From Dyadobacter sp. (lineage in GTDB: Bacteria; Bacteroidota; Bacteroidia; Cytophagales; Spirosomataceae): a stretch of 64,000 bases of DNA. The stretch is taken from positions 587,013 through 651,012 of the forward strand of contig NZ_JAGIAS010000001.1 in NCBI RefSeq assembly GCF_017744695.1. The letters run 5' to 3'. Made by a program: the position numbers and the translations under genes. The notes beneath the pieces were generated by a model. That model saw only the letters and a program-made list of their open reading frames with translations, was not told the DNA's origin and ran no database searches. Below are positions 25,205-34,296 of this stretch, piece by piece (the first letter of the stretch is position 1; each line of letters opens with the position of its first letter).

Positions 25205-26983
25205 TTATTTAGCTGCAAGGATCCAGGCATTCGCCTTCTCTTCCAACAGTTTGAGCGGCACACACCCCGATTCCAGCACGAGCTTGTGAAATGCGCGGAT
25301 ATCGAATTTCGCGCCCATTTCCTTTTCCGCTTTCGAACGCAGTTCGCGGATTTTCAGCTGACCGATCTTGTACGACAATGCCTGCCCGGCACCTGCCATA
25401 TAGCGCTCCACTTCCGCGGTAATGCTCTCCTCCGATTCGGCTTCGTGATCCAGCGAATATTTAATCGCCTGGTCGCGCGTCCAGCCTTTCGAATGCAGGC
25501 CGGTATCCACCACGAGGCGGATCGCACGGTGCATTTCGGCGCTCAGCATACCAAAATACTGATAAGGGTCGGTATAAAGCCCCAGCTCCTTGCCCAGCGA
25601 CTCGGTGTACAACGCCCAGCCTTCGCCATAGGCACTGTACCAAAGGTTTTTCCGAAACTCGGGCAGCGCGGAGTTCTCCTGTTGCAACGAAATCTGATAA
25701 TGGTGCCCCGGAATAGCTTCATGCAGGAAAAGGCTTTCATCCGAAACAATATTGTACGCTTTGGCGTCCGGCACGGGCACATAGAAAATCCCCGGCCGCG
25801 AGCCATCTGGCAGTCCCGGATTGTATTCGGCAGAAGCCGATGCTTCCCGAAATGCCTCCGTCCTGCGCACTTCGAAGGGTGTTTTGGGGGTTAGTTCAAA
25901 AAGCTTCGTCAGGTTCGGCTTCATCCGCTCGTGAATCTCGTTAAAATGCGCGATAACCTGTTCGGCTTTCGTAAACGGCATGAGTTTCTTGTTATTCCTC
26001 ACCGCGTTGAAGAACGATTTGAGATCGCCCTGATAACCCACCTGCGCCTTCACCTTCTCCATTTCGGCTGAAATGCGCGCTACCTCCTTCAATCCGGTCT
26101 GATGGATCTCTTCTGCTGTCAGGTCCGTGGTGGTATAGTATTTAATATAGTAATTATACAAAGCCTTGCCATTCGGAAGCGCCGCGAACCCATCGGTCAT
26201 CCGCCCGGCCGGGAGATACTCCTTTTCCATGAAAACATGCATTTTCTGGAAGGTCGGAATGACTTTCGATTCGACCATCGCAGCATATTCCTTTTCAAGC
26301 CTGGCCTTGTCTTCTTCGGAAAAATCTTTCGGGAAATTTTTGACCGGCGAATAAAAGAGATGGTCCTTCACCGGACCATGATCCATATCCGCCAACTGCG
26401 GGATCACCTTCTTGATCAGCGGTGCCGGCAAAACATAGCCCAGTTTGATCCCGTTACGCATGTTCACCACAGCCGTATCGCACCACACGACGAAACCGTC
26501 TACGCGTTTCAGCCAGTTGTCATAATCTTTCACTGTCTTAAAAGGCTGCAAGCTACTGCCGCTCGCCATTTGCCCGATCATCAGGTGCGTTGAGAAAATC
26601 TGGTTGATCGGCATCAGCTCTACCGGATACTTTAAGCCTTCCAGATTAATGCCGCATTCCCATTCGATCAGGTCCCAGCTTACTTTTTCCTCCGGTGTCA
26701 GCTTCCCGCGGTCGTATTTGGCGAGCTCATCCTGATACTTCCTGTAAAATGCCGTCATACGGGATTTCCCTGCCTGCGAGAGGTCGTCCGACATCTTGTC
26801 GTTGTAACGGTTATCACCGTTCATGGTCGCTTCCAGCGGATAGAGCGGAAGCCTTTCTTCATAATAGCGGGCAAATACTTCACTAATCGGCGGCATGGTA
26901 CCTTCTGCTTTTTCTGATTTTTTCTGACAGGCCTGCATCAGCAGAACCGTGGCGACAAACGCGTAATAAACCAGTTTTTTCAT
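25205..26983 (-). CDS. DUF885 family lipoprotein, probable zinc metallopeptidase
   Basis: 592 residues. The signal peptide ends at the lipobox-like MQAC (Cys19), so it is probably an envelope lipoprotein. The helical body matches DUF885, gluzincin-like proteins. The zinc-binding HEAIPGHHYQ motif is intact near residue 420, with acidic residues following in the GEGWALYTESL helix. Peptidase action on small peptides is inferred from the fold; no substrate is known. It is monocistronic between two hairpin terminators. Confidence 0.85.
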   Translation of the reverse strand: MKKLVYYAFVATVLLMQACQKKSEKAEGTMPPISEVFARYYEERLPLYPLEATMNGDNRYNDKMSDDLSQAGKSRMTAFYRKYQDELAKYDRGKLTPEEKVSWDLIEWECGINLEGLKYPVELMPINQIFSTHLMIGQMASGSSLQPFKTVKDYDNWLKRVDGFVVWCDTAVVNMRNGIKLGYVLPAPLIKKVIPQLADMDHGPVKDHLFYSPVKNFPKDFSEEDKARLEKEYAAMVESKVIPTFQKMHVFMEKEYLPAGRMTDGFAALPNGKALYNYYIKYYTTTDLTAEEIHQTGLKEVARISAEMEKVKAQVGYQGDLKSFFNAVRNNKKLMPFTKAEQVIAHFNEIHERMKPNLTKLFELTPKTPFEVRRTEAFREASASAEYNPGLPDGSRPGIFYVPVPDAKAYNIVSDESLFLHEAIPGHHYQISLQQENSALPEFRKNLWYSAYGEGWALYTESLGKELGLYTDPYQYFGMLSAEMHRAIRLVVDTGLHSKGWTRDQAIKYSLDHEAESEESITAEVERYMAGAGQALSYKIGQLKIRELRSKAEKEMGAKFDIRAFHKLVLESGCVPLKLLEEKANAWILAAK

Positions 26984-27018
26984 GAATGATATCGTTTGGA
27001 ACAGCGTAAAGTAAACAA

Positions 27019-27054
27019 AAAGTGCCGGAAGAAATCAACGTTCTCCGGCACTTT
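27019..27054. terminator. Terminator after the DUF1501-DUF1800-T9SS operon
   Basis: AAAGTGCCGGA (27019-27029) pairs perfectly with TCCGGCACTTT (27044-27054) around a 14-nt loop. It lies 28 nt past the DUF1501 stop on the minus strand. Confidence 0.75.
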
Positions 27055-27081
27055 CAACAAGACGACAGGCAAGTTTCTTGC

Positions 27082-28614
27082 TTACCCTGTGGTGTTAATC
27101 GTATAATTTCCGAGGATATTCAGCTCTCCGCCTCCTTCCACTTCGATGTTCCGGACAGTGATATTCTGACCGACCGCCACCACGTGGCCGGGGTTCACGC
27201 GCACGTAGTCGCCTACGCCCGGCGGCCGCCCGGCTGACCATATCGAGCGGTCGAGCCACGCGCCCGAGGCAGTTGTTTCGATCACATTCGAGAAAAGAGA
27301 CGTGGTCTTGAAGTTCCTGAACAGCAGTGAGTCGGTAACGTTACTTTGGGCACCGAACCAATCCCGCAGGATATCGGAATAGATCCGCCGGAAATCGACC
27401 TGCATTTTGACTTCCTGATTATCATTGGTCGGCGTGGTGGTTGGAGGCTCGAGATCGTTGTTCAGGTCCGGCACAACGCCTACCATTTGGCGCTTGATAC
27501 CTGTTCCAAACACAAACATTGGCGCCGCCACGCCGTGGTCGGTACCCCTCGACGCATTGGAATTGGCACGTCGCCCGAAATCCGAGAAGGTCATACCCAC
27601 AACCCTGTCGGCAGTACCCTGAAGCACCAGGTCGTTCTGGAATGACGACACTGCGTCGGACAGCCTTTTGAGCAGATTGGCGTGGGTTCCCAACGTAGTA
27701 TCGCTCGCTGTGACCTGATCGCCGTGTGTGTCAAATCCACCTAGCTCCACAAAATAAATCTTCGATTGCAAACCTCCGTGGATCAGTTTCGCCACAATTT
27801 TGAGCTGCTCTGAAAGCTCGGTGGCGGTGCTCGCCGTAGGATATGTCGCCATCGTTCTACCGGCATCGTAAGCCCGCTTGATCTGCCCTGAATACCCGGT
27901 AGAAAGGATCTGCTGCTGTCGCACGTGCTTGATCATCTCCCCGGCCTCGCAGCAGGGCAAATCATTGGAAGCCAATCCCTGGCCCCCGTTCAGCAAGGCA
28001 TAAAAGTTATTGACGTTTTCCACCGAGATATTCATCGGGTTCTGCGGCCCCAGCAGGCTCGTCGAGTTAAGTACACCGATCTGCAAAGCCAGCGGGTCCT
28101 TCATGGTATCGTTCGGGTAGTTCTGAGGATAACCCGGAAAGCGGTTGTCGAGATAACGACCCGCCCATCCGCTGTTGGCATACTGATTGGCATCCGTGGC
28201 GGTCATCCAGATATCCGACGACCGGTGGTGCGACTGGTTGGGGTTCGGATAGGAAACCGAATTGACAATCGCGAGCCGGCCCTGGTTATACATGTCGCGC
28301 ATGCCGGTCATTGACGGGTGTAACCCCGCCTCCGCCATACCCGACAACGTGAGTACTTTATTTTGCGGAATAGCGATGTTGGGTCGAATGCTCTGGTATT
28401 TGGAATAATATTGAAGCGGGATGACTGTGTTGAGCCCATCGTTTCCCCCGTTCAGGTAAATGATCACCAGAATGCGGTCGGTAGCCGCGGCGGCCGTCCC
28501 CATAAGCGATTGCACCAGGGATGAGCGGTTACTGAGGCTGGTTATGCCAAATCCGTTTACCATTACAGGTAACGTCATGGCTGAGGCTGATGCCAGGAAG
28601 TCTCTTCTTTTCAT
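27082..28614 (-). CDS. DUF1501 family protein with G8-like C-terminal extension
   Basis: 510 residues. The N-terminus MKRRDFLASASAMTL is a Tat-like signal. Residues ~45-440 are DUF1501: YLNGGNDGLNTVIP, HHRSSDIW, the FDTHGDQ metal-site-like motif and SDFGRRANSN. The last ~60 residues form an added beta-rich module (WSAGRPPGVGDYVRVNPGHV, then repeated IEVEG and INILG-type strands) resembling the start of G8/parallel-beta repeats. The extension may be a surface or carbohydrate-binding tail. It follows the DUF1800 gene by 11 nt; the two families are almost always paired. Confidence 0.85.
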   Translation of the reverse strand: MKRRDFLASASAMTLPVMVNGFGITSLSNRSSLVQSLMGTAAAATDRILVIIYLNGGNDGLNTVIPLQYYSKYQSIRPNIAIPQNKVLTLSGMAEAGLHPSMTGMRDMYNQGRLAIVNSVSYPNPNQSHHRSSDIWMTATDANQYANSGWAGRYLDNRFPGYPQNYPNDTMKDPLALQIGVLNSTSLLGPQNPMNISVENVNNFYALLNGGQGLASNDLPCCEAGEMIKHVRQQQILSTGYSGQIKRAYDAGRTMATYPTASTATELSEQLKIVAKLIHGGLQSKIYFVELGGFDTHGDQVTASDTTLGTHANLLKRLSDAVSSFQNDLVLQGTADRVVGMTFSDFGRRANSNASRGTDHGVAAPMFVFGTGIKRQMVGVVPDLNNDLEPPTTTPTNDNQEVKMQVDFRRIYSDILRDWFGAQSNVTDSLLFRNFKTTSLFSNVIETTASGAWLDRSIWSAGRPPGVGDYVRVNPGHVVAVGQNITVRNIEVEGGGELNILGNYTINTTG

Positions 28615-28625
28615 ACAATTTCTAA

Positions 28626-30257
28626 TTAAAACACCTCATACTCAGCCATCCTGATCATATACCGCATCAGGTTGGAACATCTGTTTTTAACGGCATTGGC
28701 AGCGGTGGTACTCGTCGGATTGGAGCGGTAGCCGTTCAGCTCGTAGCGCCATTCGATCCGCGGCAGGTTGTTCATAAAAACCACATCGATGAGGTAGGTT
28801 TTCTGTGCATCCGAGAGGTCGATCGCAAAAAGGTTTTTGGAGAATGCGGCCAACACTTCATCCGGGGTGATGGCCGGGGTGCTCGTGTCGGAAAAATTGG
28901 GCTGGATCTTCTGGATCCAGGCAAGGAAATCGATCCCCAAAGTATAACCCGTCTTCACAACCAGGCTTGGGAAGATGATCGTGTCGCTATTCCCTCTGCG
29001 CGCTGTGATTGTCGAACCATTGATCCAGTTTTTGGAGTAACCCACCTGGTAATAGGGAGGATAGCCGAACACCAACGGCTGGTTGAGAATTTCGAGGTTC
29101 ATACCGCCCATTCCCCAAAGGAAAAAACGGATGTAGTTGACATACGCCGCGGTGTCCGTCATCATGTCCGGGCAAGGCAACTCGAAATAGCGCCCCATAC
29201 CCAGCAGGTATTCCATTGGCGATTTGATGATCGCGCCAACGTTCTGGTCGCTGAAAAATATCTCGCTTTTGAGCAGCTTTTCGAGCACCGGCTTGATATT
29301 ATAATTATTCTCCGGGCTCGCGAAGAATGCCGCCAGCGGAACAATCACATTGTTTTCGATGTCCTGTGTCACATTCTGGTTCACATACCAGCGGTAAAGC
29401 TTACGGCAAATGTGCTTTGGCGTCTCGGGATGCCGAAGCAGCATGTCTATCAGCTCATTCATCTCCACGTCGCCGGCAGTGTCGTCGCTGCGGCCCTGAA
29501 TGGTGATGCCGCCGTATTTCGCCGAAAACGTTTTGTTGGACGTATCGTGGTAGTTCCTGTGGAACTCCGAGGTAAAATCGGTCGTTCCGTTCACATAGTA
29601 GTTGGTAACCCACCAGCCAGTCAGCACTTTCGACGCTGCCTTCACATCTTCTTCAGTGTAGTTCGGATTACCGTAATAGTCTTGCTGCCCTACGGTAAAA
29701 AGCTCCTGCAATTCCCTGGCGTAGTTCTCGTTAGGCTGGTCTTTATTGTTACCGGCCCCGTTCTGGAAAATGAGCATAGCCGGGTCTTTTGTGATCCCGA
29801 TAGCCATCGTCTTGAAATTCCCGAGGCTATTATCGCGTAGGAATTTAAGGTAACGGTACATGTAACGGTAATCGGCCATCACGTTTTGCGAAACCACAAA
29901 ATGGTTTTGCCAGAAAGCGGTCAGCTTTTCCAATACCGACGGCTTGCCGTTCTGAAGCATCATGAGCCCAACCCACCAATAGCGCAAATGCACGCTATGC
30001 TCCCCGCTTTTGGCTGAAATGAACGGATAGCTCATCAGAGGCTGCTGGTAATTAGGGCTGGTGGGTGTAAGATCGATCGGCGGGGGCGGTGACGCAGTGT
30101 AACTGACGTTCGCAAATAGCTGGTCAACGGCCGTACCCGGGTTCAGGCCGGTAAATGCGGCAATCTCCGAGCGTGTGGGGCCCATAGTTGCTCTTCTGAG
30201 CAGATGGGCCGCCTTGTTGGCCGTTAGGGGTACTGTATAGGGATCAAGATAAGCCAT
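28626..30257 (-). CDS. DUF1800 family protein
   Basis: 543 residues, no obvious signal peptide. It matches DUF1800: an N-terminal helix pair with AAHLLRRATMGPTRSE, the LTAFWQNHFVVS segment near residue 107, NYARELQELFTVG near residue 180 and the HPETPKHICRKLYRWYV helix. The biochemical role is unknown. DUF1800 and DUF1501 genes occur as a conserved pair in many phyla, and here they are separated by 11 nt. The T9SS cargo gene lies 41 nt upstream, so all three probably form one operon. Confidence 0.87.
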   Translation of the reverse strand: MAYLDPYTVPLTANKAAHLLRRATMGPTRSEIAAFTGLNPGTAVDQLFANVSYTASPPPPIDLTPTSPNYQQPLMSYPFISAKSGEHSVHLRYWWVGLMMLQNGKPSVLEKLTAFWQNHFVVSQNVMADYRYMYRYLKFLRDNSLGNFKTMAIGITKDPAMLIFQNGAGNNKDQPNENYARELQELFTVGQQDYYGNPNYTEEDVKAASKVLTGWWVTNYYVNGTTDFTSEFHRNYHDTSNKTFSAKYGGITIQGRSDDTAGDVEMNELIDMLLRHPETPKHICRKLYRWYVNQNVTQDIENNVIVPLAAFFASPENNYNIKPVLEKLLKSEIFFSDQNVGAIIKSPMEYLLGMGRYFELPCPDMMTDTAAYVNYIRFFLWGMGGMNLEILNQPLVFGYPPYYQVGYSKNWINGSTITARRGNSDTIIFPSLVVKTGYTLGIDFLAWIQKIQPNFSDTSTPAITPDEVLAAFSKNLFAIDLSDAQKTYLIDVVFMNNLPRIEWRYELNGYRSNPTSTTAANAVKNRCSNLMRYMIRMAEYEVF

Positions 30258-30298
30258 ATGTCATTGAATTAGTATTTTCCGTCCGGTTGAGCACATGA

Positions 30299-31528
30299 TC
30301 ATCTGTTGATCAGCACCTTATATGATTTTGACAACCCATCGGTAAAGGAGAATTTCAGCAGGTAAAGGCCGGCAGGCATCCGGCTTACATCAATGCCGTC
30401 GCCCGACACTTCGCGCGACGCGTACACCGTCCTGCCGCCCGCATCCGTAAGCCGCGCGGAGGCCAGGTTTTGCCTGATATTTGAAGAAAAGAACAATTTT
30501 TCGGCGACCGGATTAGGATAAACGGCCCAGTCGGGCTGGCCATCCATAGCCACTTTGACAATGCGGCTATAAGCAAACTTTTCATCCCCGCGGTCCACCA
30601 TTTTAAGCCGGTAAAAATTGTTGCCGCCCAGAGGATTCTTGTCAGTGAACTCATATCGCGACGGCTCCAAAGGCGTTGTGATGCCATCCCCGCGTGCTGC
30701 CACACTGCCTATCTGCCGCCAGGATTTCGCATCATCGCTGCGTTCGACATCGAAATGGCTGCTATTGACCTCCTCGGACGTGGCCCATTCGAGATGGCTT
30801 GTGTGCTCACGGGCAACCGCCGTAAAACTCACCAGCACAACCGGCAACGCCCCGTCACGCAATGCAGCAAGTGTATATACATTATAAGTGTTGGGAACAA
30901 TATCGACCATCGTCGTCAGCGACCCGGACGATTCCGTACTGGGCTGCCCGAAAAGTGAAGTCGCGTCGACGGTAGAGGTCAGGTTCACCCATTTGGTACC
31001 GTCCCATCCGGCAATCGTCAGCTTGGAAAGGCCCCGGTTGGTCACCAGCGCATTCACCGCGCTGTTACTATTCCACGAAAGGGTAATGCGGGTTGGCGAA
31101 GTGCCATTGATATCCCAGTATTCGCTGGTGCTGATAGCGGCCAGCCCGTCTCCCATTGTACTGGTATTAAACGGGCCTCCTTCCGGTAACACGCCGTAGT
31201 CGCCGCCGGCAGGATTGCTTGTAATGGCCACCGCCGGGTTGACGCCGTAATACGCCCCAACCGCCTGATCGGAGCCGACCGAGAATGGACGCAATGCGCC
31301 ATTATCGCCTACCGGAAAAATGAATGGTTCAGAGCCCGATTTTTTGATGTAGCCATCGATAAACTTGCCGTCACCCAGCACACCCGAAGTGACTGCCGCT
31401 CCGAAACTTACAATACCAATGGGCGAATCTCTCTTGGTGAAGATCGCACTGTTGTCTTGCGCGCTCACACTCCGACTACCTCCCCAGAAAAACAACACAG
31501 ATAGAATTATAGAACAAATTCGAGGCAT
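30299..31528 (-). CDS. T9SS type A sorting-domain surface protein
   Basis: 409 residues from the ATG at 31528; a start at 31546 would add six residues before the signal peptide. The signal peptide ends at SVSAQ. The middle is beta-rich and contains a fibronectin-III-like segment (SFTAVAREHTSHLEWATSEEVNSSHFDVERS). The last ~75 residues are the Por secretion tail: AVYPNPVAEKLFF, MPAGLYLLKF and a closing SYKVLINR. Such tails direct type IX secretion across the outer membrane, usually with anchoring or release by PorU. The role is unknown. It heads the operon with DUF1800 and DUF1501 genes. Confidence 0.87.
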   Translation of the reverse strand: MPRICSIILSVLFFWGGSRSVSAQDNSAIFTKRDSPIGIVSFGAAVTSGVLGDGKFIDGYIKKSGSEPFIFPVGDNGALRPFSVGSDQAVGAYYGVNPAVAITSNPAGGDYGVLPEGGPFNTSTMGDGLAAISTSEYWDINGTSPTRITLSWNSNSAVNALVTNRGLSKLTIAGWDGTKWVNLTSTVDATSLFGQPSTESSGSLTTMVDIVPNTYNVYTLAALRDGALPVVLVSFTAVAREHTSHLEWATSEEVNSSHFDVERSDDAKSWRQIGSVAARGDGITTPLEPSRYEFTDKNPLGGNNFYRLKMVDRGDEKFAYSRIVKVAMDGQPDWAVYPNPVAEKLFFSSNIRQNLASARLTDAGGRTVYASREVSGDGIDVSRMPAGLYLLKFSFTDGLSKSYKVLINR

Positions 31529-31836
31529 AGTTATAAGGTTATCCAATTCTACATCAAATATAAAATAAATCCGTCACATAATGTGGTACAAAATCATGCA
31601 AATTAATACTACAAATTACTTAGAATCAAACAAAAGCACATTAATTATCAGGCAAATAGCCCTCAGGCGTACTACAAAAGCACTTTTTTCTCCCCAAAAA
31701 AAATTTAAAATTCTTCTACAAGTACGCTAAGAAATTTAGACATGGCTAGAAACTATTCGTTTAGTTTTATTTCATTCCACACTATGAATAGAAATGAGGG
31801 GACATTAATTTGCGCAGGACAACATTCTGATAAGCC
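31529..31836. other. Divergent intergenic region, 308 bp, no gene
   Basis: AT-rich stretch between the T9SS cargo gene and the methyltransferase gene. Apart from the minus-strand -7 box at 31555-31562, I see no convincing promoter, hairpin or RNA gene. The plus-strand candidate ATTAATTTG near 31804 misses the consensus A and was not called. Confidence 0.6.
31555..31562 (-). promoter_or_regulatory. Candidate -7 box for the T9SS-DUF1800-DUF1501 operon
   Basis: Reads TATATTTG on the minus strand, an exact TAnnTTTG match 27 nt upstream of the ATG at 31528. A CAAA (TTTG on the minus strand) lies 26 nt further up, slightly too far for a standard -33 element. Confidence 0.45.
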
Positions 31837-32451
31837 ATGGGATTGAGAACTTACATACGCGAGAACTTCCTGGAAGATATCCGGCCCTACAAACCGGCCA
31901 ACCTCACCAAACCAGAGAAGCTGCTCGACGCCGTATCCGCCTGGAAGGGCCTTGAAATGATCATCGGAGACATTATTACCCGCTTCGGGATAGGGAGGGA
32001 AAAATGCATTGAATTCGGCGTCGAGTTCGGCTATTCGGCAGTGGTTTTCTCCAATTTTTTCGAACGCGTTACCGGAGTAGATACGTTTGAAGGCGATATG
32101 CACACGGCTAACAAACTGGAACACTTTCAACAGACCCGCGAAAGGCTGAAACCGTACGGCAATATCCACCTGGTAAAGTCCGACTACCGCGATTGGATTG
32201 TGCGCGACAACCAACGCTATAACTTTGCACACGTCGACATTGTACACAACTACAAAGAGACCTTCGAATGCGGGTTATGGGCAGCGCGGCATAGCGAGTG
32301 CGTTGTTTTCCACGATACGGAAAGCTTCCCGGAGGTCCGTAAAGCCGTAAAGGACATTGCAAAAGCCACCGGGCAGCAACTGTTCAATTATCCTCATCAT
32401 TACGGACTGGGTATTCTGGTCGACACAAAAACAATTGCGAAACGAAAATGA
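31837..32451 (+). CDS. Class I SAM-dependent methyltransferase-like protein
   Basis: 204 residues. A Rossmann-like core is visible: CIEFGVEFGYSAVVFSNFF (motif I region, near residue 58), an acidic VTGVDTFEGD, then AHVDIVHNYKETFECGL and VVFHDTESFPEVRKAV. This pattern fits the Methyltransf_24 group that often acts on sugars or small molecules. The substrate is unknown. Its TGA overlaps the ATG of ribokinase (ATGA), so the two are translationally coupled; with the nucleoside hydrolase they form a three-gene operon. Confidence 0.7.
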   Translation: MGLRTYIRENFLEDIRPYKPANLTKPEKLLDAVSAWKGLEMIIGDIITRFGIGREKCIEFGVEFGYSAVVFSNFFERVTGVDTFEGDMHTANKLEHFQQTRERLKPYGNIHLVKSDYRDWIVRDNQRYNFAHVDIVHNYKETFECGLWAARHSECVVFHDTESFPEVRKAVKDIAKATGQQLFNYPHHYGLGILVDTKTIAKRK

Positions 32452-33362
32452 GACAGAGCGTGCTGATTATCGGAAGTTCCAACACCGATATGGTGGTCAA
32501 AACGGAACATTTTCCTAAGCCCGGCGAAACCGTGCTGGGTGGAACATTTCTGATGAACCCGGGGGGGAAAGGCGCAAACCAGGCCGTGGCGGCAGCGAGG
32601 CTCGGCGCCGATGTGCGTTTTGTGGCCAAAACAGGAAATGATATTTTCGGGAAGCAGGCACTTGAAGGTTTTGAAAAGGAGGGCATTGATACCCGATTCA
32701 TGACCGAGTCGGCGGGGTTGGCTTCGGGCGTTGCGCTGATTACCGTCAATGCGCAAGGGCAGAACGAAATTGTAGTCGCCTCGGGCGCGAATATGGACCT
32801 GCATCCCACGGACATTGCCGATGACGCTTTTGACCATGTGGCATTAGCCCTTCTCCAACTCGAAATTCCGGCAGAAACGGTCAGCTGGGCATTGGCGAAA
32901 TGTGCTGAAAAGCAAATCCGCGCTATTCTTAACCCCGCCCCCGCCATGCAGCTCGGCCCAGCGTTTCTCAAAGGCCTGTACCTGATCACGCCTAATGAAA
33001 CCGAAACCGAACTCATCACAGGCATTGCAGTAGAAAGCGAAGAAGCACTTCAAAAGGCAGCACAACATCTGTTTGAACAGGGCGTGCAGAATGTCATTAT
33101 TACGCTCGGCAGCAAAGGCATTTACCTAGCCGGCGACGGCTTCACCGGTATCATTCCGACGCCGGTTGTGGAAGCGGTGGACTCAACGGCTGCCGGGGAT
33201 GTTTTCAATGGTGCATTGCTGAAAGCGCTTGCCGATGGTGCAACACTTGAACAAGCCAGTCGCTTCGCATGCCGCGCGGCCGCCATCTCGGTTACGCGTA
33301 TGGGTGCGCAAAGCTCGGCCCCATATCAACATGAACTAGATACCTTTTTTAATCATGACTAA
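32448..33362 (+). CDS. rbsK: Ribokinase
   Basis: 304 residues, PfkB-family length. It phosphorylates D-ribose to ribose-5-phosphate in the cytosol. Seen: the N-terminal sugar-binding lid IGSSNTDMVVK, GGKGANQAVAAARLGADV near residue 40, NPAPA, the NETET segment and the catalytic loop DSTAAGDVFNGAL (usual form DTTGAGD; the substitutions keep the Asp base). It overlaps the methyltransferase by 4 nt and the nucleoside hydrolase by 8 nt. Ribose freed by the downstream hydrolase would be its natural substrate. Confidence 0.9.
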   Translation: MRQSVLIIGSSNTDMVVKTEHFPKPGETVLGGTFLMNPGGKGANQAVAAARLGADVRFVAKTGNDIFGKQALEGFEKEGIDTRFMTESAGLASGVALITVNAQGQNEIVVASGANMDLHPTDIADDAFDHVALALLQLEIPAETVSWALAKCAEKQIRAILNPAPAMQLGPAFLKGLYLITPNETETELITGIAVESEEALQKAAQHLFEQGVQNVIITLGSKGIYLAGDGFTGIIPTPVVEAVDSTAAGDVFNGALLKALADGATLEQASRFACRAAAISVTRMGAQSSAPYQHELDTFFNHD

Positions 33363-34296
33363 AATCCCCGTTATCATAGATTGCGACCCCGGCCACGACG
33401 ATGCGCTGATGCTCATGCTCGCGCACGGAAGCGGACATTTCGATATCAAGGCCGTGACGATTTCGGCCGGTAACCAGACGCAGGCAAAAACGCTGCAGAA
33501 CGCCCTGAAGGTATTGACGCTCATCGGAGCCACGGATATTCCGGTCTACCACGGTGCCGACAAGCCCCTGTTCAGAGAGCTCGTCATTGCGGATTACGTG
33601 CACGGCGAAACCGGCCTCGACGGTCCCTCCCTGCCTGCGCCGGTGATGCAAGCTCAGCCCATAAGCGCCGTGGAAGGGATAGCCGCGATACTCGCCGCGT
33701 CGGAAACGCCCGTTACCATTGTGCCTACCGGCCCGCTGACCAACATCGCGACGTTCCTGCTCGCTTATCCGCATCTCAAAAGTAAAATCGAACGCATTTC
33801 GCTGATGGGTGGCGGGATATTCCGGGGCAATATGACGCCCCTTGCCGAATTCAACATTTACGCCGATCCGGAAGCAGCCGCTATTGTATTCAGGGCCGGC
33901 GTTCCTATCACCATGTGCGGGCTCGATGTAACCCACAAAGCGCTTGTTTTTCAGAAGGATATCGAACTTTTACGGGCATTAGGAAACCAGTCCGGCAAAG
34001 CAGCTGCCGACCTGATGGATTTCTTTTCCATTTTTTACCGTGAAAATCGTGTGGAGCTCAACGGCGGTGCCGCCCTGCATGATCCTTGTGCCATTGCGTG
34101 GCTGATCAATCCGGGCATTTTTAAAACCAAATCCTGCTACGTCGATGTAGAAACAAAAGGCGAACTTACCCGTGGCGCAACGGTGGTGGATTTTTACAAT
34201 ACCCTGCAAATGGAACCCAACGCGACAGTAGCCTACGATATCGACCGTGACGCGTTTATGGATTTACTTTTCAACGCGATCAAAGTGTTGCCTTAA
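33355..34296 (+). CDS. Nucleoside hydrolase (IunH family)
   Basis: 313 residues. It hydrolyses the N-glycosidic bond of ribonucleosides to give base and ribose. The calcium-site fingerprint IDCDPGHDDALML is at residues 8-20. Further ligands lie in the VPTGPLTN, MGGGIFRGN, EFNIYADPEAA and LHDPCAIAWL segments. Pairing with ribokinase makes a nucleoside-salvage unit. Its TAA and the TAA of the convergent MFS gene overlap within TTAA, so the two transcripts must run into each other. Confidence 0.9.
   Translation: MTKIPVIIDCDPGHDDALMLMLAHGSGHFDIKAVTISAGNQTQAKTLQNALKVLTLIGATDIPVYHGADKPLFRELVIADYVHGETGLDGPSLPAPVMQAQPISAVEGIAAILAASETPVTIVPTGPLTNIATFLLAYPHLKSKIERISLMGGGIFRGNMTPLAEFNIYADPEAAAIVFRAGVPITMCGLDVTHKALVFQKDIELLRALGNQSGKAAADLMDFFSIFYRENRVELNGGAALHDPCAIAWLINPGIFKTKSCYVDVETKGELTRGATVVDFYNTLQMEPNATVAYDIDRDAFMDLLFNAIKVLP

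Noticed and set aside
31605..31720. Mobile element remnant in AT-rich DNA
   Set aside because: No terminal inverted repeats, target duplications or transposase fragments are seen.
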